A stretch of 64,000 nucleotides of DNA. Source: SZUA-430 sp964646885 (GTDB lineage Bacteria > Pseudomonadota > Alphaproteobacteria > Micropepsales > Micropepsaceae). The first letter of the stretch is position 1; each line of letters opens with the position of its first letter. This document shows positions 6,109 through 14,421 of the stretch, piece by piece. Below the pieces are notes generated by a model. It made no database searches. It saw only the letters and a program-made list of their open reading frames with translations, and was not told the DNA's origin. The position numbers and the translations under genes are program-made. The stretch lies in NCBI GenBank assembly GCA_964646885.1, contig CAZYFM010000003.1, positions 1 to 64,000 of the forward strand. The letters run 5' to 3'.

Positions 6109-8697
6109 ATGCTGGGGTCAATCATCAGGCAGGTCGCCGCGGCCTGCGTCCGCCATGCAGCGCTGGTTGCGCTGTCTTGCCTCGCCCTGGCCCTGGCAGC
6201 GACGGCCTACACCGCGACCCATTTCCGCATGAACACCGACACCACCCGCATGGTGTCGCCGGAGCTGGACTGGCGCAAACGGCAGGCCGCCTTCCAGCAG
6301 CTGTTCCCGCAGCCCGCCAACCAGATCCTGATCGTCATCGACGGCGTCACGCCCGAAGCCGCGCAGGCCGCAACCGACCGGCTCACGCAGGCGCTGGAAA
6401 AACGCCCCGACCTGATCCTCTCGCTGCGCCAGCCCGGAGGCGGCCCCTTCTTCCGGCAGAACGGGCTCCTGTTCCTCGAACTCGAGCAGACACAGTCCGC
6501 CATCAGCCAGATCATTGCGGCCCAACCGTTTCTCGGGGCGCTTGCCGCGGATCCATCGTTGCGCGGCATCATGAACGCCCTCTCCACGGCACTCATAGGC
6601 GTCGAACGCAACGAGATCACGCTCGACCGCCTGTCCCGTCCCTTTGCCGAACTCGACCGCACGCTCGAGGCACTGAAAGCCGGAAAGCCCGTGCCCCATT
6701 CGTGGCGGCGCATGATGATGGAAGGCGAACCGGACCTTCGCGAGACGCGCCACCTCATCGAGGCGCTCGTAAAGCTGAACTTTGGCACGCTGAAGCCGGG
6801 AGAGGCACCAACACGTTTCATCCGGCAGACCGCGCGAGACCTCGGACTGACACAGGCCAATGGCGTCACCATCCGCCTGACAGGCCCCGTGCCGATCTTC
6901 GACGAAGAGTTCGGCTCCCTCACGGAAAATGCCGCGCTCATCGGCGCGGCCACGACCGGCTTCATGCTGCTGATGCTGTGGCTGGCGCTTCGCTCGGCGC
7001 GGCTGATTGTGGCGATCATCGCAACCATACTCGCAGGCCTCGTGATCACGACAGCGCTGGGACTGGCGATGGTCGGCGCTTTCAACATCATTTCGGTCGC
7101 CTTCGTCGCGCTGTTCGTGGGCCTCGGCGTGGACTTCGGAATCCAGTTCTGCGTCCGCTATCGCGCCGAGCGCCATGCGCATCCGGACCTCCCTGAAGCA
7201 ATCGCCAGTGCCGCCCGCGCGATAGGTCCGTCCCTCACCCTGGCTGCCCTGGCCATCACCGCAGGCTTCCTGGGCTTCCTGCCCACCGACTATCGCGGCG
7301 TCGCCGAACTCGGCCTGATTGCCGGAACGGGAATGTTCATCACCTTCCTGCTGAGCCTCACGCTTCTACCCGCACTGATTGCCCTCCTGAGGCCACCGGG
7401 CGAAGCAGAGGAAACGGGCTACGCGAACCTTGCCCCGCTCAACGACGCACTGCTCACCCACGCGCGCAGCCTGACGGCCCTCGCCGTGCTGGCCGGTGGC
7501 ATCGCTCTCGCCCTCCTCCCATCCGTCACCTTTGACTTCAATCTTCTGAACCTGCGATCGCGCGCATCGGAGTCCATTTCCACGCTTCTTGACCTCGCCC
7601 ACGACCCGGACCGCTCGCCGAATGCGATGGACGCCGTGACGCGTTCGCGAGAGGACGCGCGCAACCTTGCAGCGAAACTCGAAACCCTCCCCGAAGTTGC
7701 AAAAGTCGTCACCATCGACACCTTCATTCCGGCGCAGCAGGACGAAAAACTCGCGCTGATCACCGATGCCTCGATGCTGCTCGACCTTTCGCTGAACCCG
7801 ATCACCGTGGAAGCGCCACCGCAGGACAGCGACGTCGTCGCCGCACTCCGCCAGACAGCGCTTCAGTTGCGCAATGCCGCCGACAGGGCTCAGCCGCAGC
7901 CTGCGGACCTCGCGCGCCGCCTCGCCTCGCACTTCGAGCGCCTGGCCGAAGGCTCGCCCCAGGACCGCGCAACCGCAACGACGCTTCTGACCTCAGGGCT
8001 CGGCGTGATGCTCGACAATGTGCGATACCTCCTGCAGGCACAGCCCATCGCTCTCGAACACGTTCCGCCGGATATCGCACGCGACTTCCTTGCGCCATCG
8101 GGCGAGTTCCGCATCCGCATCTACCCGAAAGGCGATCCCACCGACAATGCCATGCTGAGCCGCTTCCGCGCGGCGGTGGCATCAGTGGCGCCGGACGCAA
8201 CGGGTGTCCCCGTATTTCTGGAAGAATCCGGAAGGACCATTGTCGGGGCCTTCACGGAAGCGGGATTCTGGTCGCTCCTCGTGATTGCCATGCTTCTTGC
8301 AGCAGCCCTCCGGAACCTCCGGGACATCCTGATCTGCCTCGTGCCGCTTGTCCTGGCCGGCGCGCTCACGCTCGCCACCTGCGTTCTGATTGGCCTCAAG
8401 CTGAACTACGCCAACATCATCGCGCTGCCCCTGCTCTTTGGCATCGGCGTCGCCTTCGACATCTATTTCGTGATGGCATGGCGCGCAGGCCAGCGCGCCC
8501 TCCTGCAATCGCCGCTGGCACGGGCCGTCATCTTCAGCGCACTCGCGACATCCTCGGGGTTCGGCGCACTCTGGTTCTCCAGCCACCCCGGCACGTCGAG
8601 CATGGGCGCCCTGCTGATGATCTCGCTGGCCTGGATCCTCGTCGTGGTGCTTTTCGTGCTGCCACCGCTTCTGAAGGTGACCGAGCGCAAAGCCTAG
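6109..8697 (+). CDS. hpnN: HpnN-type hopanoid transporter (MMPL/RND family)
   Basis: Inner-membrane RND/MMPL protein of 862 residues. HpnN moves hopanoids to the outer membrane in hopanoid-making bacteria. It has one N-terminal membrane helix, a large periplasmic loop, a cluster of helices with VAFVALFVGLGVDFGIQFCVRYRAE, a second large loop, and a second helix cluster with NYANIIALPLLFGIGVAFDIYFVMAWR; this duplicated layout with acidic residues in the fourth helix is typical of RND pumps. The identification as HpnN rather than a generic MMPL protein rests partly on its neighbour, an HpnM/MlaC-type gene facing it. No squalene-hopene cyclase is in the window. The ATG at 6109 follows a GGGGA/GAGA purine stretch. 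Confidence 0.85.
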   Translation: MLGSIIRQVAAACVRHAALVALSCLALALAATAYTATHFRMNTDTTRMVSPELDWRKRQAAFQQLFPQPANQILIVIDGVTPEAAQAATDRLTQALEKRPDLILSLRQPGGGPFFRQNGLLFLELEQTQSAISQIIAAQPFLGALAADPSLRGIMNALSTALIGVERNEITLDRLSRPFAELDRTLEALKAGKPVPHSWRRMMMEGEPDLRETRHLIEALVKLNFGTLKPGEAPTRFIRQTARDLGLTQANGVTIRLTGPVPIFDEEFGSLTENAALIGAATTGFMLLMLWLALRSARLIVAIIATILAGLVITTALGLAMVGAFNIISVAFVALFVGLGVDFGIQFCVRYRAERHAHPDLPEAIASAARAIGPSLTLAALAITAGFLGFLPTDYRGVAELGLIAGTGMFITFLLSLTLLPALIALLRPPGEAEETGYANLAPLNDALLTHARSLTALAVLAGGIALALLPSVTFDFNLLNLRSRASESISTLLDLAHDPDRSPNAMDAVTRSREDARNLAAKLETLPEVAKVVTIDTFIPAQQDEKLALITDASMLLDLSLNPITVEAPPQDSDVVAALRQTALQLRNAADRAQPQPADLARRLASHFERLAEGSPQDRATATTLLTSGLGVMLDNVRYLLQAQPIALEHVPPDIARDFLAPSGEFRIRIYPKGDPTDNAMLSRFRAAVASVAPDATGVPVFLEESGRTIVGAFTEAGFWSLLVIAMLLAAALRNLRDILICLVPLVLAGALTLATCVLIGLKLNYANIIALPLLFGIGVAFDIYFVMAWRAGQRALLQSPLARAVIFSALATSSGFGALWFSSHPGTSSMGALLMISLAWILVVVLFVLPPLLKVTERKA

Positions 8698-9308
8698 GAC
8701 GCGGTCATCAGCCGGTCGGAAATCTCGTCCAGCTTTTTCACGAGTGCCGGTGCGCCGCCCGCATTGACCGTGGAGGCAAAGTCAGAGCGCCTTGTCGCGA
8801 GCTGGCTCACCGACTCGTAGATCACGTCGATGATGCGAACGGCACCGGCCATCTCCCGCAGCCGATACCTGAGGTTCACGGCCTTCTCGCCCTTCGGGAT
8901 GATCTGGGATTTCACGATGCGGTCAGCACCTCGCACATCCACCTTCGGGTCAAGCGTGAACTGCTGCTCCTTGAACTCCTTGAAGTTGCTGGCATAGCTC
9001 GCAATTGTCATGCGTCGGAACGCCGTGACCAGCGACGCGCGATCACCTTCGCTCATGCCGGCCCATTTCGGACCCACAGTGAATTGCGTCATGCTTTTCA
9101 GGTCGAAGGCCGCATCCACTTCGGGCTCCAGCTTCTTGAATCGGCCCTGGATGCCAAGCGCCTTGCCCTGCTTCAGCGTATCCAGCAGCGCCGCATGAAA
9201 CTTCGCGATCACCGCCAGGTTCGGATCGCTCTCCGCCCGCGCGGGAAGGCCCAGGGCAATGGCAGGCATCAGGACAAGGGCAAGCAGAACCATCCTCAGG
9301 ACGCGCAT
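8694..9308 (-). CDS. hpnM: HpnM/MlaC-type periplasmic lipid-binding protein
   Basis: A secreted protein of 204 residues with a signal peptide (MRVLRMVLLALVLMPAIALG, likely cut after ARA). The mature part is of the MlaC/Ttg2D fold, recognisable by FHAALLDTLKQGKALG, FDLKSMTQFTVGPKW, and the late IIDVIYESVSQLATRRSDFASTV. MlaC carries phospholipids across the periplasm; the HpnM branch accompanies hopanoid transport genes. The gene faces hpnN and the two stop codons share one CTAG sequence at 8694-8697, an unusually tight convergent join. Confidence 0.87.
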   Translation of the reverse strand: MRVLRMVLLALVLMPAIALGLPARAESDPNLAVIAKFHAALLDTLKQGKALGIQGRFKKLEPEVDAAFDLKSMTQFTVGPKWAGMSEGDRASLVTAFRRMTIASYASNFKEFKEQQFTLDPKVDVRGADRIVKSQIIPKGEKAVNLRYRLREMAGAVRIIDVIYESVSQLATRRSDFASTVNAGGAPALVKKLDEISDRLMTAS

Positions 9309-9347
9309 GGAACACTCCGACTCGAAACTTGAACAACCGGTCCTGAT

Positions 9348-10571
9348 TTATCGCGGTTTGAAAGGGATGCCGCAACGGTCGAGTACACCTTTCGCAGCCG
9401 CAAAACCCGTCGCAAAGCAGCCCTGGAGCAGGTAGCCGCCAGTGGGTGCCTCCCAGTCAATCATTTCCCCCGCCACGTGTACGCCCGGAAGCCGCTTGAG
9501 CATGAGCCCCTCATCAAGCTCCGCCACGTCGATCCCTCCGGCGGCCGAGATCGCACGCTCCAGACCCTGCACACCCGTCAGCTTCACCGGCACCCGCTTC
9601 AACTGAACCGCCAGCACGTCCGCGTCCTGCGCCAGGTGAACGCCATGGGCTTCACGAAGGAGATTGACGCCCACGGGCGCGAGACGCAGGGCCTTGCGCA
9701 AATGGTTCGACAGGCTGTCGCCGCCGCGCGGCCTGTCCAGCTTCTGGCGAACTTCCTGCAACGACATCTCGGGACGCAGGTCGACGATCAGGTGGGCATG
9801 GCCGGATCGCCTGATCTCTTCGCGCAGGGCTGCACTGAGTGCGTAGATCGCGCCGCCTTCGATCCCGTAACCCGTGACGACGCTCTCGCCGCGCACGCGC
9901 TTGCCACCGAACGCATAGGATGCTCCCTGCAGCGGCGTGCCCGCAAAGCGCTGCCGGAAGACCGGGCTCCACGCAATATCAAAACCGGCATTTGCTGGCC
10001 TGAATGCATGGACGTGCACGCCACGCTCTTCCAGCAGCGGAACCCATGCCGCATTCGACCCCAGCCGCGGCCAACTCGCTCCGCCCAGCGCCAGCACGAC
10101 TGCACGGGCCTGCACATCCGACACAACACCAGCCACATCCCTGAACCGGAGCGCCCCCTTGTCACTCCAGCCCTCCCATGACTGGTTCAGATGGAACGTC
10201 ACACCCTGCGCGGAAAGTCTCTGCAGCCAGGCCCGCAGCAGGGGCGACGCCTTCATCGCCTTGGGGAAAATGCGTCCGCTGCTTCCGGTGAATACAGGCT
10301 GTCCGAGACCCTCGGCCCAGGCCACGAGGGCCGACGGCGGAAACTGCCCGATGAGGCGTTCCATCCATTCCTGCCGGTCTGCGTAACGCGATGTGAACAG
10401 CGCCAACTCTTCGCTGTGCGTGAGGTTCAGCCCGCCACGCCCGGCCATCAGGAACTTCCGCCCGACGCTGGACATGCGATCATAGAGCGCCACACTCAGC
10501 CCGTGTGCACTCAGCAATTCGGCGGCAAACAGGCCGGCAGGCCCGCCCCCCACGATAACAAAGCCGGTCAT
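9348..10571 (-). CDS. FAD-binding flavoprotein of the HI0933/BaiN-like family
   Basis: A 407-residue two-dinucleotide-binding flavoprotein. The ATG at 10571 begins MTGFVIVGGGPAGLFAAELL, a textbook Rossmann GxGxxG; the GRGGLNLTHSEE block and the C-terminal GEMIDWEAPTGGYLLQGCFATG are characteristic of this group (TIGR03862-like, by recall). Substrate unknown for most members. The longer frame to 10613 would add residues before the FAD motif and is less likely. It is divergent from the barrel-protein gene with about 90 bases between starts. Confidence 0.85.
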   Translation of the reverse strand: MTGFVIVGGGPAGLFAAELLSAHGLSVALYDRMSSVGRKFLMAGRGGLNLTHSEELALFTSRYADRQEWMERLIGQFPPSALVAWAEGLGQPVFTGSSGRIFPKAMKASPLLRAWLQRLSAQGVTFHLNQSWEGWSDKGALRFRDVAGVVSDVQARAVVLALGGASWPRLGSNAAWVPLLEERGVHVHAFRPANAGFDIAWSPVFRQRFAGTPLQGASYAFGGKRVRGESVVTGYGIEGGAIYALSAALREEIRRSGHAHLIVDLRPEMSLQEVRQKLDRPRGGDSLSNHLRKALRLAPVGVNLLREAHGVHLAQDADVLAVQLKRVPVKLTGVQGLERAISAAGGIDVAELDEGLMLKRLPGVHVAGEMIDWEAPTGGYLLQGCFATGFAAAKGVLDRCGIPFKPR

Positions 10572-10663
10572 GGACCTGTACCTAATGAGTTGTGCAAGCT
10601 CAGTCACGCACAAAGCTGATTCGCCCCAACGCGAACGGCCCAGAACAACGGGGTTCCTTCACC

Positions 10664-11278
10664 ATGCGCTCGCTCGCAGCCGCCAGTCTCCTTGCACTCT
10701 CGCTGGCCACGCCGGCCTCGGCCACTGACTGGACCGGCGGCTACCTGGGCGTGGCCCTCGGCTACGCAGACGCAAATGACGCCTGGGACGAAGGCGGCGC
10801 CCCGGGGGACCCCTCGTTGTCGCCGGAAGGCGGCTCGTTCTCCGTTTACGCGGGCTATGGTGTTGACCTGGCCGGTCTGGTCGTTGGCGTCGAAGGCGAC
10901 CTGTCCTTTCCGGACCTCAGCGACAACGCCACATGCGACGTCCTCATCGACTGCACCTTCGATGTCGAACTGATGACGTCTCTGCGGGGGCGCGCCGGCG
11001 TGGCCCTCGGGCCCGTGCTCCTGTACGGTACCGCTGGCATCGCCCTCGGCTACATTGCAACGGATTCAAACGAGCTCGGCGGCGTAAGCGCGAGCAAGTC
11101 CCTCGCCGGCTACACGATCGGCGCAGGCTCGGAGATCCAGCTGGCGGACACGCTTCGCCTCGGCATCGAGTACCGACACTCCGATTACGGGGACACGGAT
11201 GTCGATCTCGGCGCGCCCGCGGGCAACGTCTCCCTTGAAACGGACGAAGTCCGCCTGCGCCTTGGCCTCGTGTTCTGA
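10664..11278 (+). CDS. Outer-membrane beta-barrel (opacity/OmpA-like porin) protein
   Basis: Secreted protein of 204 residues: signal peptide MRSLAAASLLALSLATPASA, then WTGGYLGVALGYADAND typical of small alphaproteobacterial surface barrels. Alternating hydrophobic strands and Gly/Asp turns continue to a C-terminal strand ending LRLGLVF with a final phenylalanine, the signal for outer-membrane insertion. The two cysteines in NATCDVLIDCTFD probably form an external-loop disulfide. Role unknown; such proteins are often structural or adhesive. Its stop lies two bases before the end of the convergent peptidase gene. Confidence 0.85.
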   Translation: MRSLAAASLLALSLATPASATDWTGGYLGVALGYADANDAWDEGGAPGDPSLSPEGGSFSVYAGYGVDLAGLVVGVEGDLSFPDLSDNATCDVLIDCTFDVELMTSLRGRAGVALGPVLLYGTAGIALGYIATDSNELGGVSASKSLAGYTIGAGSEIQLADTLRLGIEYRHSDYGDTDVDLGAPAGNVSLETDEVRLRLGLVF

Positions 11279-11280
11279 AC

Positions 11281-12861
11281 CTAGGGCCGCTTCGCGATCT
11301 CAAGCACCCACTGCCGCACGGCTTCATCCGACCAGGGCCCGTCATAGGCAATGTCGGGCGGATAGTACTCAAGCGCCGCGCGTCCGCCGCCGCGCTCGAC
11401 CTTCTGTGCGAATGTCACGGCACCCACTCCGGATGGCAAATCCACGCTGCGCACATCCATGTAGACCCCATCGGCCGACGTCGCCGCCCCCACCAGCTTC
11501 ACGCCTGGCACCATGAGCACGGTGTCTGCGAAGTTCAGGCATGAAGAGCCGCACGAACCGTTGGACAGCATGAACACACGGGCCGGAAACGGGCTTTCGC
11601 CCTTGGGCCGCAGCTTCGTCAGGCCGCCGGACCGGGAAGGCCAGCACGTCGGGATACGATAGAGCGGCGTTTCCTCATCAGCGAACTTCGTCAACTGCCG
11701 CCCCAGGAACAGCCCGATGAACCTGTTGATGGACCAGGGGCCGAACTCCTTCTCCATCTGGACCGCCCACTCGGTCCAGAACCTGCCGTTCTCCTTCGAC
11801 GCCCGCCAGTCGGTCGCGGTGCTGTAGGAAGGCCCACGGTGGTTCTCCAGCACGGCCGGCGTGAAGATCGCGTTGGCAAGGCGGTCCGCCCACGCCGAGT
11901 TTCCGCCGCCGTTTCCGCGCGTATCGATGACGATCGCGCGGGCGCTCCTCATCCTGTCGCCATTCTTCTCCACTTCCTCGATGAGCGCCTTGAGGAGCGC
12001 TGCAGTCACATCGCCCGAACTGAACGTCGGCACGCCGATCCACCAGATGCCGGGCTCGACTTCCTTGACGCCCCATCCTGTCGCCGGACCATTGCTGGCA
12101 ATGCTGAACTGCTCGAACCACGGATCCTCGTTGTCAGGCAGCGGTCGCCACTGCAGCGGCAGGGCTTGCTTCACCCCGTTGAACTCCACGTCGCAAGACT
12201 GGATGGCCGGCGCAAAGGGATTCTGCCTGTCGAGAAACAGCCGGGACACGGCCAGGCGCACATGGGACGGGATCGCCTCGATGTGACGGAATGGAAATAT
12301 GCGCTCGCGCGCAAGTTCCCTCAGGCTCTTGCCATCGCAGGCGATCACCGTTGTTCCGACAGCGGGGGCGACCGCATCGCTCTCGTCGCGGAAGACGACC
12401 TCCGCAACATCTCCTTTCAGGGACACGATGAAGCCCGGCCAGCGTCCGGGCGGCGGCTCTCCCGCGAGCCCGAACGAAAGATGCAGGTCCTGGAATCCGT
12501 TCATGTACGCCGCAAGCGTGAAGAAGTAGCCCGAGAGGTCCGTGACCTGCGCCGCGCGGGCCATCGCCTGTTCGTATCCGGCCACCAGCCACCTGGCGTA
12601 GGCTGGGTTCTCCGCGTCATAAGGAATGGGTGTATTGCGTTCAAGCTGCCGCCGCATTTCCATGAGATCCTGCCGCGTGAGGGCGGACCATTGCTCGGGT
12701 GTATTGGCAAGCTTCAGGATCGGGGCGTCACGATCCGCCTCGGGCAGGAAGGGGGCGTGCGCCACGGATGGCACCTCGCACCGGCACTCCATCAGGACAT
12801 AGGATGCGGCTGCGGCCAGCAGCACGACGCCCAGAACGAGATATCCAAGAACGCGAAACAT
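11281..12861 (-). CDS. S41-family (tail-specific protease-like) secreted or membrane-anchored peptidase
   Basis: A protein of 526 residues with one N-terminal membrane helix (LGYLVLGVVLLAAAASYVLM). The C-terminal half resembles the S41/ClpP-crotonase fold: IWWIGVPTF, AIVIDTRGNGGGNSAWADRLA, and FMLSNGSCGSSCLNFADTV with the putative catalytic serine. S41 enzymes cut peptides near their C-terminus. I cannot see a convincing catalytic lysine, so activity is uncertain. A PDZ-like segment may lie around residues 130-190. The start at 12861 places the membrane helix at the N-terminus; an earlier in-frame start exists but is less likely. Confidence 0.78.
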   Translation of the reverse strand: MFRVLGYLVLGVVLLAAAASYVLMECRCEVPSVAHAPFLPEADRDAPILKLANTPEQWSALTRQDLMEMRRQLERNTPIPYDAENPAYARWLVAGYEQAMARAAQVTDLSGYFFTLAAYMNGFQDLHLSFGLAGEPPPGRWPGFIVSLKGDVAEVVFRDESDAVAPAVGTTVIACDGKSLRELARERIFPFRHIEAIPSHVRLAVSRLFLDRQNPFAPAIQSCDVEFNGVKQALPLQWRPLPDNEDPWFEQFSIASNGPATGWGVKEVEPGIWWIGVPTFSSGDVTAALLKALIEEVEKNGDRMRSARAIVIDTRGNGGGNSAWADRLANAIFTPAVLENHRGPSYSTATDWRASKENGRFWTEWAVQMEKEFGPWSINRFIGLFLGRQLTKFADEETPLYRIPTCWPSRSGGLTKLRPKGESPFPARVFMLSNGSCGSSCLNFADTVLMVPGVKLVGAATSADGVYMDVRSVDLPSGVGAVTFAQKVERGGGRAALEYYPPDIAYDGPWSDEAVRQWVLEIAKRP

Positions 12862-12931
12862 CGGATGTTCCTCGAGGCAAGCGCCGCATTGCACCCGATC
12901 AGGGCTCTGCCCTCAAGGACGAAATCCGCCG

Positions 12932-13744
12932 CTACTCCTTGTACCAGACAATTTGCTGTGAGGTGGCCAGCAGTTTTCCGTCCCGCCCCCAGAGATAGGC
13001 CAGCTGGTCGGCAAACCCGTCATTGAAGACATGCGCATCGGCGACGCAGAGAAGTGGCTCCGTTCCCTGGGCAGCCATGGTTTCCGCGTTGCCGTGGAAG
13101 TAGGTGGTCAGGGTCACGGTCCCGGTTGCCACCATCTTTGGCCGCACGAGGAAGCTCCTGATGATGAAGGCGTCGCTCATGCAGGCCAGCGACAGGTAGT
13201 CGAGCGGCCGCGCGGGCTTGTCCCGCATCCAGAGCTTGGAATAGGCCGGGCGCATTTCCTCTCCCTGCAACGGAGAGAAGTCGGGTGCGCCGCGGGAGAA
13301 GCGCATCTCATACTGGGACGTCCAGCCGCCGGGCCTGAACCCTGCGAAGGCCGAGAGCGTCTCGAATGGTTCGATCTCCGGCATGACCGCAGGATGATGC
13401 GACCACACCGCCCGACGCGATCCGCACACGACGCTGGCGGTCGCAACCGTCGCCTCCTGCTGGAACATCTCGACAAGCCAGTGTTGCGTCGACCGGCCTG
13501 TTCGGACCTCGCGCACGACGATCTCGAAATCGCCCGGCGACAGGGCGGCACAGTAGTTCACCGTGAGGGCGACCGGCGGCTCCTTGCGCGCCGGGTGGTC
13601 AAGCACCGCGCGCAACAGGCAGGCCGCGGTGTAGCCACCGAAGAAGCCATTGAAGTTCGTATAGTGCTGGGTCGTTACACCGGAAAGCCGTCCGGCATCC
13701 GTCGGCGTCAGCCGTGTATCAAGATCGAGTGGATGAGTGCTCAT
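12932..13744 (-). CDS. Double-hotdog acyl-CoA thioesterase (TesB-like)
   Basis: A protein of 270 residues with the two-domain hotdog layout of TesB/acyl-CoA thioesterase II relatives: HYTNFNGFFGGYTAACLLRAVLDH in the first domain, LTVNYCAALSPGDFEIVVREVRTGRSTQH (second strand set), and LDYLSLACMSDAFIIRSFLV in the second domain, where the catalytic Asp of the family lies. Hydrolyses acyl-CoA to free acid and CoA; substrate unknown. No obvious operon: the neighbours are the peptidase downstream and the sortase gene upstream, 41 bases away and on the same strand. Confidence 0.85.
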   Translation of the reverse strand: MSTHPLDLDTRLTPTDAGRLSGVTTQHYTNFNGFFGGYTAACLLRAVLDHPARKEPPVALTVNYCAALSPGDFEIVVREVRTGRSTQHWLVEMFQQEATVATASVVCGSRRAVWSHHPAVMPEIEPFETLSAFAGFRPGGWTSQYEMRFSRGAPDFSPLQGEEMRPAYSKLWMRDKPARPLDYLSLACMSDAFIIRSFLVRPKMVATGTVTLTTYFHGNAETMAAQGTEPLLCVADAHVFNDGFADQLAYLWGRDGKLLATSQQIVWYKE

Positions 13745-13785
13745 GCCTCCGCTTTGACATCATGCCCGGGTGCGCAAAAGTGCCG

Positions 13786-14421
13786 TCATTGTCGCGCCCC
13801 TTCGGCTTCGGCAAACACGACGTAGCGCAATGTGGCCCTTTCGACGGAGTCGAACGGGAAACAGGTCACCAGTGCCAGCCGCGCGCGCGAACTGCCCGTC
13901 GCAATGCCCGAAGAACCCGGGTGCACCACAAGCGCATGGGTCGCCCTGAAACGGATGACGACACCACGCGCATCCTTGACCAGGATTTCGTCCCCGCTTC
14001 TGACTTCACGCAGATAGGAGAAATGAGTATCTCGGTGCCCGCCGATCACGCTCGTGCCCTTGGCGCCGGGAAGAGGCGACCCCGACACATGCGCCGGACC
14101 GAAAGCGAGCGCTTCGCCCCCACCGGCAGCCAGCACGATCGAGGATTGCCCGATCCGCGGAAACGATATGCGGGCGATGGGATGCGTATCCGCCCAGCTC
14201 CACGCCCTGGCAGGTCTTCCGGTCGCCAGTGTCTGCTCCCACGCCCGCTCAAGCAGCACCTGCGCGACAAGCGCCTTCGCCTGAATGTACAGGCCCTGCC
14301 CAACAAGCCAGAGACCTCCCGCGATCAATAGCCCTGTCGCGATGACAAGCACGCTGGCGGCGCGGGGTGTATCCCCGCACCGCAGCCATGGTGAGTAGTC
14401 CTGGAACTCCTGCAGGCTCAC
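13786..14421 (-). CDS. Class GN sortase
   Basis: A transpeptidase of 211 residues anchored by one N-terminal helix (about residues 22-42). Catalytic residues are visible: His129 in GGHRDTHF, Cys187 in LVTCFPF, and Arg199 in ATLRYVV. Gram-negative class GN sortases occur as dedicated pairs with one target protein, and here the target gene is immediately upstream with a 4-base ATGA overlap. The enzyme would cleave the target near its C-terminal LPQTD motif. The acceptor in Gram-negative cells is not established. Confidence 0.92.
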   Translation of the reverse strand: MSLQEFQDYSPWLRCGDTPRAASVLVIATGLLIAGGLWLVGQGLYIQAKALVAQVLLERAWEQTLATGRPARAWSWADTHPIARISFPRIGQSSIVLAAGGGEALAFGPAHVSGSPLPGAKGTSVIGGHRDTHFSYLREVRSGDEILVKDARGVVIRFRATHALVVHPGSSGIATGSSRARLALVTCFPFDSVERATLRYVVFAEAEGARQ

